Below, piece after piece: positions 35,466 through 45,320 of a stretch of DNA of 64,000 nucleotides. Below the pieces are notes generated by a model. That model did no database searches. It was not told where the DNA came from and worked only from the letters and a program-made list of their open reading frames with translations. This stretch comes from Bacillota bacterium (GTDB lineage Bacteria > Bacillota > Clostridia > Acetivibrionales > DTU013). Position 1 is the stretch's first letter. Every line of letters begins with the position of its first letter. Position numbers and translations under genes: made by a program. The DNA lies in assembly GCA_023439545.1 (NCBI GenBank), contig JAEXNT010000079.1:9832-73831 (forward strand), read 5' to 3'.

Positions 35466-35623
35466 AAACTGCCCCCCAAATCGGTACATAATTCACAAAG
35501 ACAAAGTAATTGTAAAATTATGGATGTGCTTATAATTATATGTAACTATACAATAACTGTCAATTCCTATTTTTCTAAACTTTTACTATTTTCGTGGAAC
35601 ATCTGCCTGAAACAGCAGCAAAA

Positions 35624-36235
35624 TTACTTGGTAAGCTGGGGAAGAAGCTCATTCTGGGATTTTTTGACGTAATTTTTGATATGATTGAAGACTACCGGGC
35701 CGGAATGCTTGATTTTGAGGCCGTACTCGTAATATCCCTTGTGTTCTACCTTCCTTACGATCTCGGCAGTTAGCGAAAGAATGTCCCTGGTAAGGTAAAT
35801 ATCCATGGCAAGCCTCAGACCTTTGAAGTGCGATTCGTTGGAATAGATCAGTACGCCGTATTCGCTGATATCCTTGACGAGTGCGAAGCATTTCTTACGC
35901 CCCTGCTCCTCGACGATCCTGTAATCGGCATAAAGCGACACGGGGTAACGCTCGTAGGAACGCATTCTCGCATCTTCCCCGGGGTCATCTTCTTTATATG
36001 CCAGAATTTCCTCAGTCTTTCTATACTCAGATATCCTTGCTCCGACTATCCTGACATTTTCATCGTTGCCATACGCGACTACAAGAGGGTCGCCGCATAA
36101 AAATTCTGCCTTCTGACACTCCTTGGGAAGCTTGACCTCCGTCCCGGTCCCGTCAACGCTGATGACTGTGCTCTTGAAAACGTTTATCATGGAATAGTGC
36201 CTGATAGTAACTATTTCGCCGGCTTCTACTGTCAT
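35624..36235 (-). CDS. PilZ-domain c-di-GMP effector (YcgR-like)
   Basis: The 203-residue protein has an N-terminal YcgR-N-like beta domain (1-90) and a C-terminal PilZ domain. The c-di-GMP motif RSYERYPVS is near residue 93 and DISEYGVLIYS is near 123. YcgR-type proteins brake the flagellar motor when c-di-GMP is high. ATG 36235 follows GGAGGTG. It lies upstream of the tad operon on the same strand but is separated by 158 bases. With motAB and tad in the window, it is a plausible motility-to-attachment link. Confidence 0.9.
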   Translation of the reverse strand: MTVEAGEIVTIRHYSMINVFKSTVISVDGTGTEVKLPKECQKAEFLCGDPLVVAYGNDENVRIVGARISEYRKTEEILAYKEDDPGEDARMRSYERYPVSLYADYRIVEEQGRKKCFALVKDISEYGVLIYSNESHFKGLRLAMDIYLTRDILSLTAEIVRKVEHKGYYEYGLKIKHSGPVVFNHIKNYVKKSQNELLPQLTK

Positions 36236-36442
36236 AGTACACCTCCGCGAATACGTCAGCTTACTATAATTATATACCACTAATTCCAATAATTAAAGGC
36301 TTATGTCTACTGTAACAGACCGGTCGTGGAATTAATATACTATATTGACTGACAATGTTGTAACACTTGATACATATGAAGAATAAATTAAATCAGTGGA
36401 TTGAAATTTATGTCAACTCTTGGTCGAAAGGAGGACTCCGTA

Positions 36443-36541
36443 ATGGCAGAAAGAGGCGGTAATTTCCTGGGTGACAATTGCGCTATTTTGTTCTTTATCA
36501 TTCTGTTCCTGCTGCTGTTTTTTGACAGGGGCATCTGCTGA
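36443..36541 (+). CDS. Tiny hydrophobic membrane protein (32 aa), paralogue 1
   Basis: ATG 36443 follows AAAGGAGG and the frame ends at TGA 36539-36541. The peptide has a short polar head (MAERGGNFLGDN), one hydrophobic helix (CAILFFIILFLLLFF) and a DRGIC tail. The core N-C-x-I/L-L-F-F-I-I-L-F-L-L-L-F is shared with the gene at 36711, so the two are paralogues. Size and layout recall small sporulation-associated YjcZ-like proteins, but the sequence is not a clear match. Function unknown. Confidence 0.75.
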   Translation: MAERGGNFLGDNCAILFFIILFLLLFFDRGIC

Positions 36542-36592
36542 GTGGCTATTTGAACGTCAAAAAAGCCAATTGCATTACATGAACGAAAAGAG

Positions 36593-36610
36593 GCCACCCG
36601 TGAGGGTGGC
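36593..36610 (+). terminator. Hairpin between the first two tiny genes
   Basis: GCCACCC-GTGA-GGGTGGC is a perfect 7-bp stem with a tetraloop, followed by TTCGCATTTT. The T tract is weak, so it may be a partial terminator or an mRNA end-stabiliser. Confidence 0.55.
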
Positions 36611-36710
36611 TTCGCATTTTGCAGGAGGTACATTCTGTAACACATGGATACGCCCATGAATATGATATAAAAGGCGGCGGGCAGATAGTTCAAATAAGGA
36701 GGTAGTTTTA

Positions 36711-36836
36711 ATGCCAAGAGAATTTGCATGCGGTGTTTTAGACAATTGCACATTATTGTTCTTCATCATCCTTTTCCTCTTACTGTTCTGGAACAGGGGA
36801 TGTTTCGGAAGAACCCTAACAAATGAAGTTGAATAG
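36711..36836 (+). CDS. Tiny hydrophobic membrane protein (41 aa), paralogue 2
   Basis: ATG 36711 follows AAGGAGG and the stop is TAG 36834-36836. The head MPREFACGVLDNC is followed by the same hydrophobic core as in the 36443 gene, then WNRGCF and a short polar tail. Conservation between the two copies is at the protein level while bases differ, which indicates selected coding sequence. No function assigned. Confidence 0.75.
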   Translation: MPREFACGVLDNCTLLFFIILFLLLFWNRGCFGRTLTNEVE

Positions 36837-36868
36837 TATAAGATTTATATATGAAAGGAGTGTATGAT

Positions 36869-37015
36869 ATGGCAGAAAATGAGAGAGGCGGCTTCCTCGG
36901 ATGCGGAACCGGATTTGGCAGCTGGATCTGGATCATAATCATCATTGTAGTGATCATCCTGATATTCCCGGCTATTTTCAGGGAAGGAGAAGGCGAAGGT
37001 TACTACAAGGAATAA
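36869..37015 (+). CDS. Tiny hydrophobic membrane protein (48 aa), third of cluster
   Basis: ATG 36869 follows AAAGGAG and the stop is TAA 37013-37015. It has the same MAE-RGG-FLG beginning as paralogue 1, a Gly-rich stretch, an Ile/Val-rich membrane helix (about 19-34) and an acidic GEGEGYYKE tail. The matching start links it to the other two despite a different helix. All three have strong binding sites, so a small membrane-peptide operon is likely. Confidence 0.75.
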   Translation: MAENERGGFLGCGTGFGSWIWIIIIIVVIILIFPAIFREGEGEGYYKE

Positions 37016-37093
37016 TCCTTAAGGGCGCGGCCGCTTATGACCGGGCCGGCAAACACTACATATCCGGAAAGACCGAATACTCCGGGAGACATG

Positions 37094-37139
37094 CCCGCAG
37101 CCCTAAACGGACAGAAAATATTCTGTGACGCGCTGCGGG
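37094..37139 (+). terminator. Nested hairpin after the tiny-gene cluster
   Basis: CCCGCAG (37094-37100) pairs with CTGCGGG (37133-37139), with an inner inverted repeat ACAGAAAATATTCTGT. There is no strong T run, but its place after the cluster suggests a 3' end structure. Confidence 0.45.
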
Positions 37140-37175
37140 AAATGCCTCTTATTAATATATTCTTTAGTCTCTTCA

Positions 37176-37204
37176 TTGATAGTTTTTTCCTGTTTTGATA
37201 TAAT
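37176..37204 (+). promoter_or_regulatory. Promoter of the SLH-transglutaminase gene
   Basis: TTGATA (37176-37181), a 17-base spacer and TATAAT (37199-37204) lie about 95 bases before the start codon. Confidence 0.7.
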
Positions 37205-37300
37205 TACAAAAAACATCACTTAAATCGACCCCTTTTTTTCACATGCTTTTGCCGAATAAGTATATGAATGGCAACAGTTCATGAGGTTATGGGGAAATAT

Positions 37301-39010
37301 ATGAAGAAAAACAAAATATTACTTTACATATTGATAGTAATACTGACAGCATCGACCCTGCCGTTGCATGTCTACGCCATCCCTGCCGCGCCGGCCAATT
37401 TTGAGAAGGCCGTGGATCTCAAAATACTCGGACTGTTGGCAAATTCTCCCGATGATTTCCAGCTGGACCGTACCCCGACCCGTCTGGAAGGCGCCGTAAT
37501 GCTCGTACGACTTCTTGGAAAGGACAAGCAGGTAAGCCATGGGCATTATGAGCACCCGTTTACAGACGTTCCTGATTGGGCCTGCAGTTATGTGGGCTAC
37601 TTGTATCAAAACGAATTGACGACCGGTGTAGACAGCTCGAAGTTCGGTTCAGACGCTCCGCTCACGGCAAAACAGTACGTTATATTCGTCCTGCGTTCGC
37701 TCGGCTTCAGGGACGACGTCGATTTCACCAACGGCAATGTAATGGACAAAGCAGTAGAGAAAGGCCTTCTTACGGTGTCAAGAGCATCGGCGCTGAATGG
37801 ACAGGCCGGATTCCTTCGGGACGATATGGCAGGTATATCCTATAACGCTTTATCGGTGAAAATGAAGGGCTCTTCCCAAACCCTGCTGGACAAGCTCGTC
37901 ACAGCTGATAAAGCTGTATTCAAACCGGCAGCCGCAGTCCTCGGGCTCTATACCTCGGATCTTAAGGGAGAACTGGGAGGAATGGCTTCGGGCAAACTGC
38001 CCTCCAGCAATGGTAAAACCGCAAAAACAAATTACGACCTTTTCTATTTATTACGCAACGCTTTATACAGCTATGAGAGCACAGTAACGATTGATATCGG
38101 CGGTTATGGCGGAGACGTCGACGGGGACTTTAAAAAAACCTTTGACAGAGCTCTTTCAGCTGTTGAAACCGTAACCGGTGTGGAGGATCTTGTAAATTCC
38201 TGGGAATATCTTGTCAGAGGCAGCAGTCTGAAACTGAGTTTTAAATACAGGTATTCTAAAAGTGAATACAACCGGAGAAAGAGCCTTTACACGGCTGCCG
38301 TCAACAAAGCCAGGGATATCGTAGCCGGACGCATAACTGCCGGCATGTCCGATTACGTGAAGGAGAAGGTACTTCACGATTACATTGTCAATAATACTGT
38401 CTTCGATTATAAGAATTATCTCAAAAACGCTATCCCGTATATGTCCAATGACGTATACGGCTGTCTGGTAAAGGGCTCGGCGGTCTGCTATGGATACACT
38501 GAAGCAATGAAGCTGCTGTGCGATCTGTCCGGCATCGAATGCATCATCGTCACCGGAAGAACAAAGAATAACGGCGTTTATGAAGACCATGTCTGGAATA
38601 TGGTCAGGATCGACGGCGAGTACTGCCATGTCGACGTCACGAGCGACGATCCGGTGTCCGGGGACGGCACAAATATGCTTACATATTGCTATTTCAACCT
38701 GAACGACACTGAAATGGCCAGATCGGCCAGCTGGGAAAGAAGCGTGTATCCGGTATGCAGCTCTCCCAGGAATGGCTATTATTACAGGAGCAACAACCTT
38801 GCAAACAACAGGAATGATTTTGATAAGGCCCTTCTTACGGCTTTGGAAAAACGCACCAGCATTATCGAGATAAAGGTCACAGACTATACGCAGCCGAGGT
38901 ATTCCAACCTGACGGATATAATGATCAAATCGGGGAACGTGCTTAAATATCGGTATTCAGTAAACGATGATTACGGCGTTATACGGATCTTCAATATCCA
39001 GTATACGTAA
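37301..39010 (+). CDS. Secreted SLH-domain protein with transglutaminase-like domain
   Basis: The 569-residue protein has a signal peptide (residues 1-26, ending VYA). Up to three N-terminal SLH modules follow (about 28-210, with FTDVPDWACSYVGYLYQN). The transglutaminase-like domain carries the catalytic triad Cys396 (GSAVCYGYTEAM), His430 (EDHVWNMVRIDGEYC) and Asp445. SLH modules bind pyruvylated wall polymer, so the enzyme would sit on the cell surface. Bacterial members act as peptidases, cross-linkers or amidases. The start ATG 37301 is preceded by GGGG; earlier ATGs lie against or ahead of that site. It is monocistronic. Confidence 0.85.
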   Translation: MKKNKILLYILIVILTASTLPLHVYAIPAAPANFEKAVDLKILGLLANSPDDFQLDRTPTRLEGAVMLVRLLGKDKQVSHGHYEHPFTDVPDWACSYVGYLYQNELTTGVDSSKFGSDAPLTAKQYVIFVLRSLGFRDDVDFTNGNVMDKAVEKGLLTVSRASALNGQAGFLRDDMAGISYNALSVKMKGSSQTLLDKLVTADKAVFKPAAAVLGLYTSDLKGELGGMASGKLPSSNGKTAKTNYDLFYLLRNALYSYESTVTIDIGGYGGDVDGDFKKTFDRALSAVETVTGVEDLVNSWEYLVRGSSLKLSFKYRYSKSEYNRRKSLYTAAVNKARDIVAGRITAGMSDYVKEKVLHDYIVNNTVFDYKNYLKNAIPYMSNDVYGCLVKGSAVCYGYTEAMKLLCDLSGIECIIVTGRTKNNGVYEDHVWNMVRIDGEYCHVDVTSDDPVSGDGTNMLTYCYFNLNDTEMARSASWERSVYPVCSSPRNGYYYRSNNLANNRNDFDKALLTALEKRTSIIEIKVTDYTQPRYSNLTDIMIKSGNVLKYRYSVNDDYGVIRIFNIQYT

Positions 39011-39018
39011 AAATAATT

Positions 39019-39053
39019 AAAAATCACATACGCATCGTGCAACTGTGATTTTT
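39019..39053 (+). terminator. Rho-independent terminator
   Basis: AAAATCACA pairs with TGTGATTTTT around a 15-base loop, directly after the SLH-transglutaminase stop. A second hairpin GTTGGTTT / AAACCAAC follows at 39073-39092. Confidence 0.75.
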
Positions 39054-39095
39054 GAACAATATAATAAAAAAAGTTGGTTTACATAAAACCAACAA

Positions 39096-39355
39096 ATTCT
39101 CACACTACTGATACAAAGGCACTATCTTCATTTTCTTAGTATATTCTAGCCTCAAAACCTCAGATTGTCAAGATAATTCCAGTAAAACTGAGATATAATA
39201 ATCGCATATACGATATCTTTGCCGCCAGATTCAGGAAGATTGCTTTTCGGTCTTCCTGCCCCTTTATTTTCCGGGCCTGATGAAGTAAAATAAAAGTCCG
39301 CGCGGAAATTTACAGAAATTTTTATAAGCAGATCAATATGTATGGAGGTGAAACG
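39096..39355. other. Intergenic leader before helD, no gene seen
   Basis: With the two hairpins above, the gap between stop 39010 and the helD start is 345 bases. A GATATAATAA at about 39191-39200 could be a -10 box, but no good -35 fits. The strong GGAGGTG at 39343-39349 is the helD binding site. Nothing else was recognised. Confidence 0.4.
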
Positions 39356-41641
39356 ATGCCTGCAATAAAACACCCGGATTATAACGAAGAGCTGGCAAGG
39401 TGCAATTATACGCTCGGGTACGTGGAAAAGAGCCTCGAAAGCACACTCAAAAAGAAAAGCCGGGTCGACAGCGACCTCGACAAGGCAAGAAGACATTTCA
39501 ACGCTGAAAACAGCCAGGATTACATCGATATCATAGTGAACAACCTGCTGCAAGGCAATATGGACGTCAAGCTAAGGAACCTCGTCGCAGCCAAGAGCAA
39601 GCCGTATTTCGCCCGTATCGATTTTTCGGAGAAAGATAAAAAGGCAGCGGAAAAGCTTTATATAGGCAAGATGTCACTGATACGCGATGAGGATCAGAAG
39701 CTGATAATCGTGGATTGGCGCGCGCCCGTTGCAAACCTCTATTATGAAGGGCGGCTGGGCGATGCTTCATACGAATGCCCCGATGGAAAGATAGACGGAA
39801 AGCTGAGGCTTAAAAGGCAGTTTTCCATAGATAAGGGCGAGCTCAAGGAAATATTCGACATCGACATCACCACTAATGACGAGTTTTTGCAAAGCTCTCT
39901 GGGCGCCAATGCAGACAACCGACTAAAGGATATAGTCACAACGATACAGGCCGAACAGAATGCTATCATAAGGGCAGACATGTGGCGGCCGCTCATCGTG
40001 CAGGGAGCCGCCGGAAGCGGTAAGACCACAATAGCGCTGCATCGTATAGCATACCTGATATATAACTACGAAAAGTCCTTTTCCCCTGAAAACTTCATGA
40101 TAATTGCTCCAAACAGGCTGTTCCTCAATTATATCTCGGACGTACTGCCTGAGTTGGGCGTCGAAAAGGTCCGCCAAACTACCTTCGAGGATTTTGCCCA
40201 GGATCTGATCGGCAAGAGGTTCAAATTGCGCGACGCGAATGAAAAGCTGCTGGCCTTTGTCGACCATACGCTCGATGGCGCCGAAAAGAGCAGACTGGCC
40301 CTGGTCAGAAAGACTTCCGAGTTCAAAGCCTCGATGAGCTTCAAGGAAGCGCTGGACTCCTATCTCAGGCTGATAGAGGAAAACTTTATCCCCAAAGAGG
40401 ATTTTATGCTGGGCTCAACATTGATCTACAAATACAAGGAGCTGAATGAACTGTTCCTTACACAGTACAAAATGTGGCCGATCGCAAGAAGGGTCGACGA
40501 AATCAGGAAAAATCTGAAGACACGGCTTTCGGTTAAAAAGCAGGCTGTTATAACCCAGCTTCATGAAGACTGTGACAAGAAGGTCGCGCTGCTCAAGGCG
40601 ACGATCTACGACGAGGAAGAGCGGCAAAGGCTTGTGGTCGGCGCGATGGATCAGAGGGACTATGCTCTCGCACATCTTGAAAGCACAGTAAAAAGCGCTA
40701 TCGGCGAATATATCAAAAAAATCTCGAAGCTTAGCCCTTATGAGTATTACAAGGATTTCGTCAACGACAGCGAGCTATTTGAGAGGATAGCCGGACCATA
40801 CCTTAGCCAAGAGGTTTGCGAATTCGCGCACAGCTATACCTCGGACATGCTGAAGTCGGGACACCTGGACATTGAAGACCTTGCGCCGATCATATACCTG
40901 AAGTTCTGCATATACGGCATCGACGAAAAGATACCGGTGAGGCATGTTGTTATTGATGAAGCCCAGGATTTCAGCGCATTTCAGATATTCGTACTGAAAC
41001 GCATAATCAAGGACAGTTCGTTCACGATACTCGGCGACCTGAACCAGGGAATACATTCGTACAGGGGCATTAAGGAGTGGAACGAGATTACGGAGCACGT
41101 TTTCAGCGACAGAAAAAATGAATTTCTGACACTGGAACAGAGTTACAGGACTACGGTCGAAATTATGGATTCCGCAAATATAGTGCTCGATAAAATAAAG
41201 AGCCGCGAGGTCAACAAGGGGCGTCCTGTCATCCGTCATGGCGAAAGGGTCAGAATATCCGCCATGCCCGACAGGCAGGGCATAATTCGCGAGATCGTTA
41301 GAAACATAGCAGACTTCAGAAGCCTTTCATATAAATCGATAGCCGTTATCTGTAAAACTCTCAGGGAATGCAAGGATGTCCATGCTTTTCTGTCGAAGCA
41401 GGTCAGCGACATAACACTTGTGAGCGGCAAGGAAGAGGTCTACAAAAGCGGGCTTGTGGTGCTCCCGTCCTGCCTTGCCAAAGGTCTTGAATTCGACGCG
41501 GTGGTCATATACAACGCCGACTGCGAAGGTTATACCGAGGATGAACTCGATATAAAGCTCCTTTATGTGGCCATGACAAGGGCGCTGCATAAGCTCTACA
41601 TCTATCATACCGGCGAGCTTACTCCTCTGCTCAAGCCGTGA
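39356..41641 (+). CDS. helD: RNA polymerase recycling helicase HelD (UvrD/Rep superfamily)
   Basis: The 761-residue protein has an N-terminal helical arm (about 1-75) and a HelD-specific domain. The UvrD-like helicase core contains the P-loop VQGAAGSGKTTIALHR (about 216-232), Walker B VVIDEAQDFSAFQ (about 530), GLEFDAVVIYNADC (about 709) and LYVAMTRALHKLYIY (about 736). HelD pulls stalled RNA polymerase off DNA using ATP. ATG 39356 is chosen for its GGAGGTG; the ATG at 39338 lies before that site. No neighbour forms an operon with it. Confidence 0.92.
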   Translation: MPAIKHPDYNEELARCNYTLGYVEKSLESTLKKKSRVDSDLDKARRHFNAENSQDYIDIIVNNLLQGNMDVKLRNLVAAKSKPYFARIDFSEKDKKAAEKLYIGKMSLIRDEDQKLIIVDWRAPVANLYYEGRLGDASYECPDGKIDGKLRLKRQFSIDKGELKEIFDIDITTNDEFLQSSLGANADNRLKDIVTTIQAEQNAIIRADMWRPLIVQGAAGSGKTTIALHRIAYLIYNYEKSFSPENFMIIAPNRLFLNYISDVLPELGVEKVRQTTFEDFAQDLIGKRFKLRDANEKLLAFVDHTLDGAEKSRLALVRKTSEFKASMSFKEALDSYLRLIEENFIPKEDFMLGSTLIYKYKELNELFLTQYKMWPIARRVDEIRKNLKTRLSVKKQAVITQLHEDCDKKVALLKATIYDEEERQRLVVGAMDQRDYALAHLESTVKSAIGEYIKKISKLSPYEYYKDFVNDSELFERIAGPYLSQEVCEFAHSYTSDMLKSGHLDIEDLAPIIYLKFCIYGIDEKIPVRHVVIDEAQDFSAFQIFVLKRIIKDSSFTILGDLNQGIHSYRGIKEWNEITEHVFSDRKNEFLTLEQSYRTTVEIMDSANIVLDKIKSREVNKGRPVIRHGERVRISAMPDRQGIIREIVRNIADFRSLSYKSIAVICKTLRECKDVHAFLSKQVSDITLVSGKEEVYKSGLVVLPSCLAKGLEFDAVVIYNADCEGYTEDELDIKLLYVAMTRALHKLYIYHTGELTPLLKP

Positions 41642-41852
41642 TATTCTGCGGTAATTGGCACATATCCGTTCAACTTCACCGATATGCCTGTTTCGACTCC
41701 ATTGGATAAAAAATATTTTCGCTTCATTTTTGGTTAAAACTCTTCCAAAATGTTATATAATATAAGGATACGGTTATGCCGGCAGATTATCGGGGCATAA
41801 CCGGGAAACTACAGAGTATCCGGGTTTCCGGGTACGCGTTTATGGAGTAAAG

Positions 41853-44800
41853 ATGTTCGATCTGACCCGCGAATCCATCCTGGCAAAAACGCCTCTCAAT
41901 GAATTTGAAGCAGGACAGGATTATTACAGAAACAAACGAATAAAATCCGTGCAATACAACCAGGAAAGACGGACCTTTACCGCTACGGTGCTGGGTTCCA
42001 AGCTTTATACATTGCACCTTAAATTCGATACCTCAGGAAAGCTTTCTGAAGCGGATTGCACATGCCCTGTGGGCAACGACGGCTGGGGTTGCTGCAAGCA
42101 TATGGCGGCCGTTTTGCTGTTAATCCAGGAAAAGGACAGCAAGGGCTTTTTCCGCGAGCTGCGTTTCAGGCAGGCCGCCAAGGATATTTTCAACTTTTTC
42201 AGCGACAAACAGATAACGATAAAATCAACGGTCACAATCCAACCGGTATTCGAGCTGACGAGATCCGAAACCGCCGACAAATCGCTCCAGCCTGCCATAA
42301 AGCTGCGAATCGGGCAGCCTGACGGCAGACTGTATATAGTAAAGGATATCAAGCGGCTGTTATACCATATGGAAAACAACCTCGAGCTCAATTTCGGTAA
42401 AAAATTCACCTATTACCCTTCCAGGCATGAGTTCAAGGACAGGGATCTGGAACTTGTCAACCTGCTGAGGGAAATATACGAGACTGATAAGCTTGTGGAA
42501 AGGCTGGGCCGCGGGCGTTCAGACACCGGCATATTTCCCGATGGGAAAGTATGCCTGACGGACAGCACGCTAAAAAAATTTCTACAGATATATGAAAATG
42601 AACCGTTTTCTGCGGTCATCCTCGGAACCGAGCATGAAGCCGTAAGAATAAAAACGGAAGATATACCGGTGCAATTCCTGCTGACCAGCGACGCCCAAGA
42701 TTTTGTCCTGAGCATAGATTTCGAGGGTTCCATGCTACCGCTGACGGAGGACGGAGAATATTTCTACTCCGGCGGTGAGATCTACAGGATCTCAAGGCAG
42801 CAGAGCGAATACCTGAAGCCCTTCTATATGGCAATGATGAGCCAGAAAGGCCGAAAGCTTCGTTTCATCGAAGAGGATAAGCAGCGTTTCATATCGGAAA
42901 TACTGCCGTTTGCAGAAAAGGCGGGCAAACTGTCAATATCGGAGCAGGTACAGTCCACAATAGAAAAGCTGCCGCTGGAAGCCGAGATCTACCTTGACCG
43001 AGACGGCTTCGACATCGTATCGGAGGTTCGGTTCATATACGGCGACAGCACAATCAATCCCTTCCTGCCGTTTATCAGGACAAATTCGGGCTCCGAAAAG
43101 CTGCTCATCCGCGACGTAAAAAATGAGGAGGCCATACTCGATGTGCTCGGAATGGCTGATTTTAAAGTAAGGGAAGGAAAGATACACCTATCGGGCGACG
43201 ATAACATATATGACTTTATATTCAGGCTGGTACCACTGCTTCAGGATTATGCCTCGGTATATTACTCCGAAAGCCTGAAAAACCTGAAGTTAAGAGCATC
43301 CATATCGTTCTCCGCCCGCTTCAGGCTGAACAACGAAACAAGCATGCTGGAATTTTCATTCAATGCGGAGGGGATCGACCGATCTGAACTTGCAGACATT
43401 TTTGCGTCGATACGGCGGAAGAAAAAATTCTACCAATTGAAGAACGGCAGCTTTATCAAACTTGACTCGAATGAGTTCTCCCGCATCAGCGATTTTATGG
43501 AAAAGCTCGACGTGGAACCCGAGCAGCTCGAGAACGATTACATAGAGATGCCTCGTTTCAGGGCGGCATACCTGGATCAGAACATCCGGGACCTCGGCAT
43601 CCACAATATCGAAAGGAATGCCGCGTTCAAGGAGTTCGTGCAGAACATAAGAGAGCCCGAAGACATGTCGTTCCACGCTCCGGCCGGGCTTACAGGCTCA
43701 CTCAGGGATTATCAGAAATTCGGCTTCAAATGGCTGAAAACTCTCGATCATTACGGACTCGGCGGCGTACTTGCGGATGATATGGGCCTTGGCAAGACGC
43801 TGCAGATCATAGCGCTGCTGCTGTCGGCGAAGAAGGAAAAGGGTACGAAACCGTCCCTCATTGTCGTCCCAACATCACTGGTATTCAACTGGTGCGCCGA
43901 GTTCGACAAGTTTGCGCCGGAGCTCGTTTACACCGCCGTTATAGGCAACCGCAGCGAACGTCAGGACAAAATCGGAGACCTGTCCGGGTATGACGCGGTG
44001 ATTACCTCCTACCCCTTGATCAGAAGGGATATCGAGCTGTATGAAAAACAGGAATTCAGGTACTGCATACTCGACGAGGCGCAGTATATTAAAAATCCGG
44101 CGTCGCGGAACGCGCATTCTGTAAAGCATGTTCATGCCGAAACACGGTTTGCGCTTACGGGAACGCCTATGGAGAACAACCTGTACGAGCTCTGGTCGAT
44201 TTTTGATTTCATTCTGCCGGGCTACCTGTATTCCTACAGCTATTTCGATGAGAAATATGCAAAGCCGGCGTCCGGCGAAGAGGGCTATGAAGCGCTCAAC
44301 GACTTAAACAGGCTGATCAGACCGTTTATTTTGAGAAGGCTAAAGAAGGACGTCCTGAACGAGCTGCCCGAGAAGATCGAAAATACCATGATCGCAGACC
44401 TGACGGAGGAGCAGAAGAAGCTTTACCTGGCATATCTCGAGGATATCAGGGGCGAAGTCAGACAGGAGCTCGAGGAATTCGGCCTTGAAAGGAGCAGGAT
44501 ACGAATCCTGGCCGCTTTGACAAGGTTAAGACAGCTATGCTGCCACCCGTCGCTGTTTGTGGAAAACTATACGGGCGAAAGCGGCAAGATGCAGCTGCTT
44601 GAAGAAATACTGCAGGATTCCCTGGAGGGCGGTCACAGGATACTGTTATTCTCGCAGTTTACGGGAATGCTCCAAATGATCCGCAGGAAACTCGAAGAGC
44701 TCAAGATACCGAGTCTATACCTGGACGGCTCGACGCCCGTCTCCGAAAGGGGATATATGGTCAATTCGTTCAACGAGGGCATAGGGAAGGTTTTCCTTAT

Positions 44801-45089
44801 TTCGCTCAAGGCTGGCGGGACCGGCCTCAACCTCACCGGCGCCGACACCGTCATACATTTTGACCCCTGGTGGAACCCCGCCGTGGAGGACCAGGCGACG
44901 GACCGCTCCTACCGCATTGGCCAGAAGAAGTCCGTCTATGTCATGAAGCTCGTTACCAGGGGCACCATAGAGGAAAAAATAATTGCGCTCCAGGATAGGA
45001 AGCGCAATATTATCGACGCCGTCATCCAGCCCGGCGAAACCTTGCTTTCAAAGATGACCAGGGAAGAGATCCAGGCCTTGTTCGAGTAG
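41853..45089 (+). CDS. SWIM zinc-finger SNF2-family helicase
   Basis: This 1078-residue protein starts with a SWIM domain (about 60-90, CTCPVGNDGWGCCKH gives CxC...CxH). A long SNF2-associated middle region (about 100-600) leads into a full SNF2 motor: LADDMGLGKTLQI (about 640), LDEAQYIKNP (DEAQ box, about 739), LTGTPMENNLYELWSIFDF, FSQFTGMLQMI, and ATDRSYRIGQKKSVYV (about 1010). The arrangement matches bacterial SNF2 proteins related to RapA and Swi2/Snf2, which remodel DNA-protein complexes. The start ATG has GGAGT in front. Monocistronic; the cellular role is not established. Confidence 0.93.
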   Translation: MFDLTRESILAKTPLNEFEAGQDYYRNKRIKSVQYNQERRTFTATVLGSKLYTLHLKFDTSGKLSEADCTCPVGNDGWGCCKHMAAVLLLIQEKDSKGFFRELRFRQAAKDIFNFFSDKQITIKSTVTIQPVFELTRSETADKSLQPAIKLRIGQPDGRLYIVKDIKRLLYHMENNLELNFGKKFTYYPSRHEFKDRDLELVNLLREIYETDKLVERLGRGRSDTGIFPDGKVCLTDSTLKKFLQIYENEPFSAVILGTEHEAVRIKTEDIPVQFLLTSDAQDFVLSIDFEGSMLPLTEDGEYFYSGGEIYRISRQQSEYLKPFYMAMMSQKGRKLRFIEEDKQRFISEILPFAEKAGKLSISEQVQSTIEKLPLEAEIYLDRDGFDIVSEVRFIYGDSTINPFLPFIRTNSGSEKLLIRDVKNEEAILDVLGMADFKVREGKIHLSGDDNIYDFIFRLVPLLQDYASVYYSESLKNLKLRASISFSARFRLNNETSMLEFSFNAEGIDRSELADIFASIRRKKKFYQLKNGSFIKLDSNEFSRISDFMEKLDVEPEQLENDYIEMPRFRAAYLDQNIRDLGIHNIERNAAFKEFVQNIREPEDMSFHAPAGLTGSLRDYQKFGFKWLKTLDHYGLGGVLADDMGLGKTLQIIALLLSAKKEKGTKPSLIVVPTSLVFNWCAEFDKFAPELVYTAVIGNRSERQDKIGDLSGYDAVITSYPLIRRDIELYEKQEFRYCILDEAQYIKNPASRNAHSVKHVHAETRFALTGTPMENNLYELWSIFDFILPGYLYSYSYFDEKYAKPASGEEGYEALNDLNRLIRPFILRRLKKDVLNELPEKIENTMIADLTEEQKKLYLAYLEDIRGEVRQELEEFGLERSRIRILAALTRLRQLCCHPSLFVENYTGESGKMQLLEEILQDSLEGGHRILLFSQFTGMLQMIRRKLEELKIPSLYLDGSTPVSERGYMVNSFNEGIGKVFLISLKAGGTGLNLTGADTVIHFDPWWNPAVEDQATDRSYRIGQKKSVYVMKLVTRGTIEEKIIALQDRKRNIIDAVIQPGETLLSKMTREEIQALFE

Positions 45090-45320
45090 AACAAGATTGT
45101 CTTGATTTCTATGCAAATAGAAATTGTCAAATATTATTATCTTACTTTATGTCAACTATATCAATCTGAGATAACTCTATTAAATGTATTGCCTATTTGT
45201 TACGTATCCATAATTTGTAGGGCTACATAATATAACCTCCCTGCTTGCTCGTAAATTTGATATATTTATATTTGAATATATGGTAAACAATTGATATCAT
45301 TAATGCATCCTTGTAAAAAA

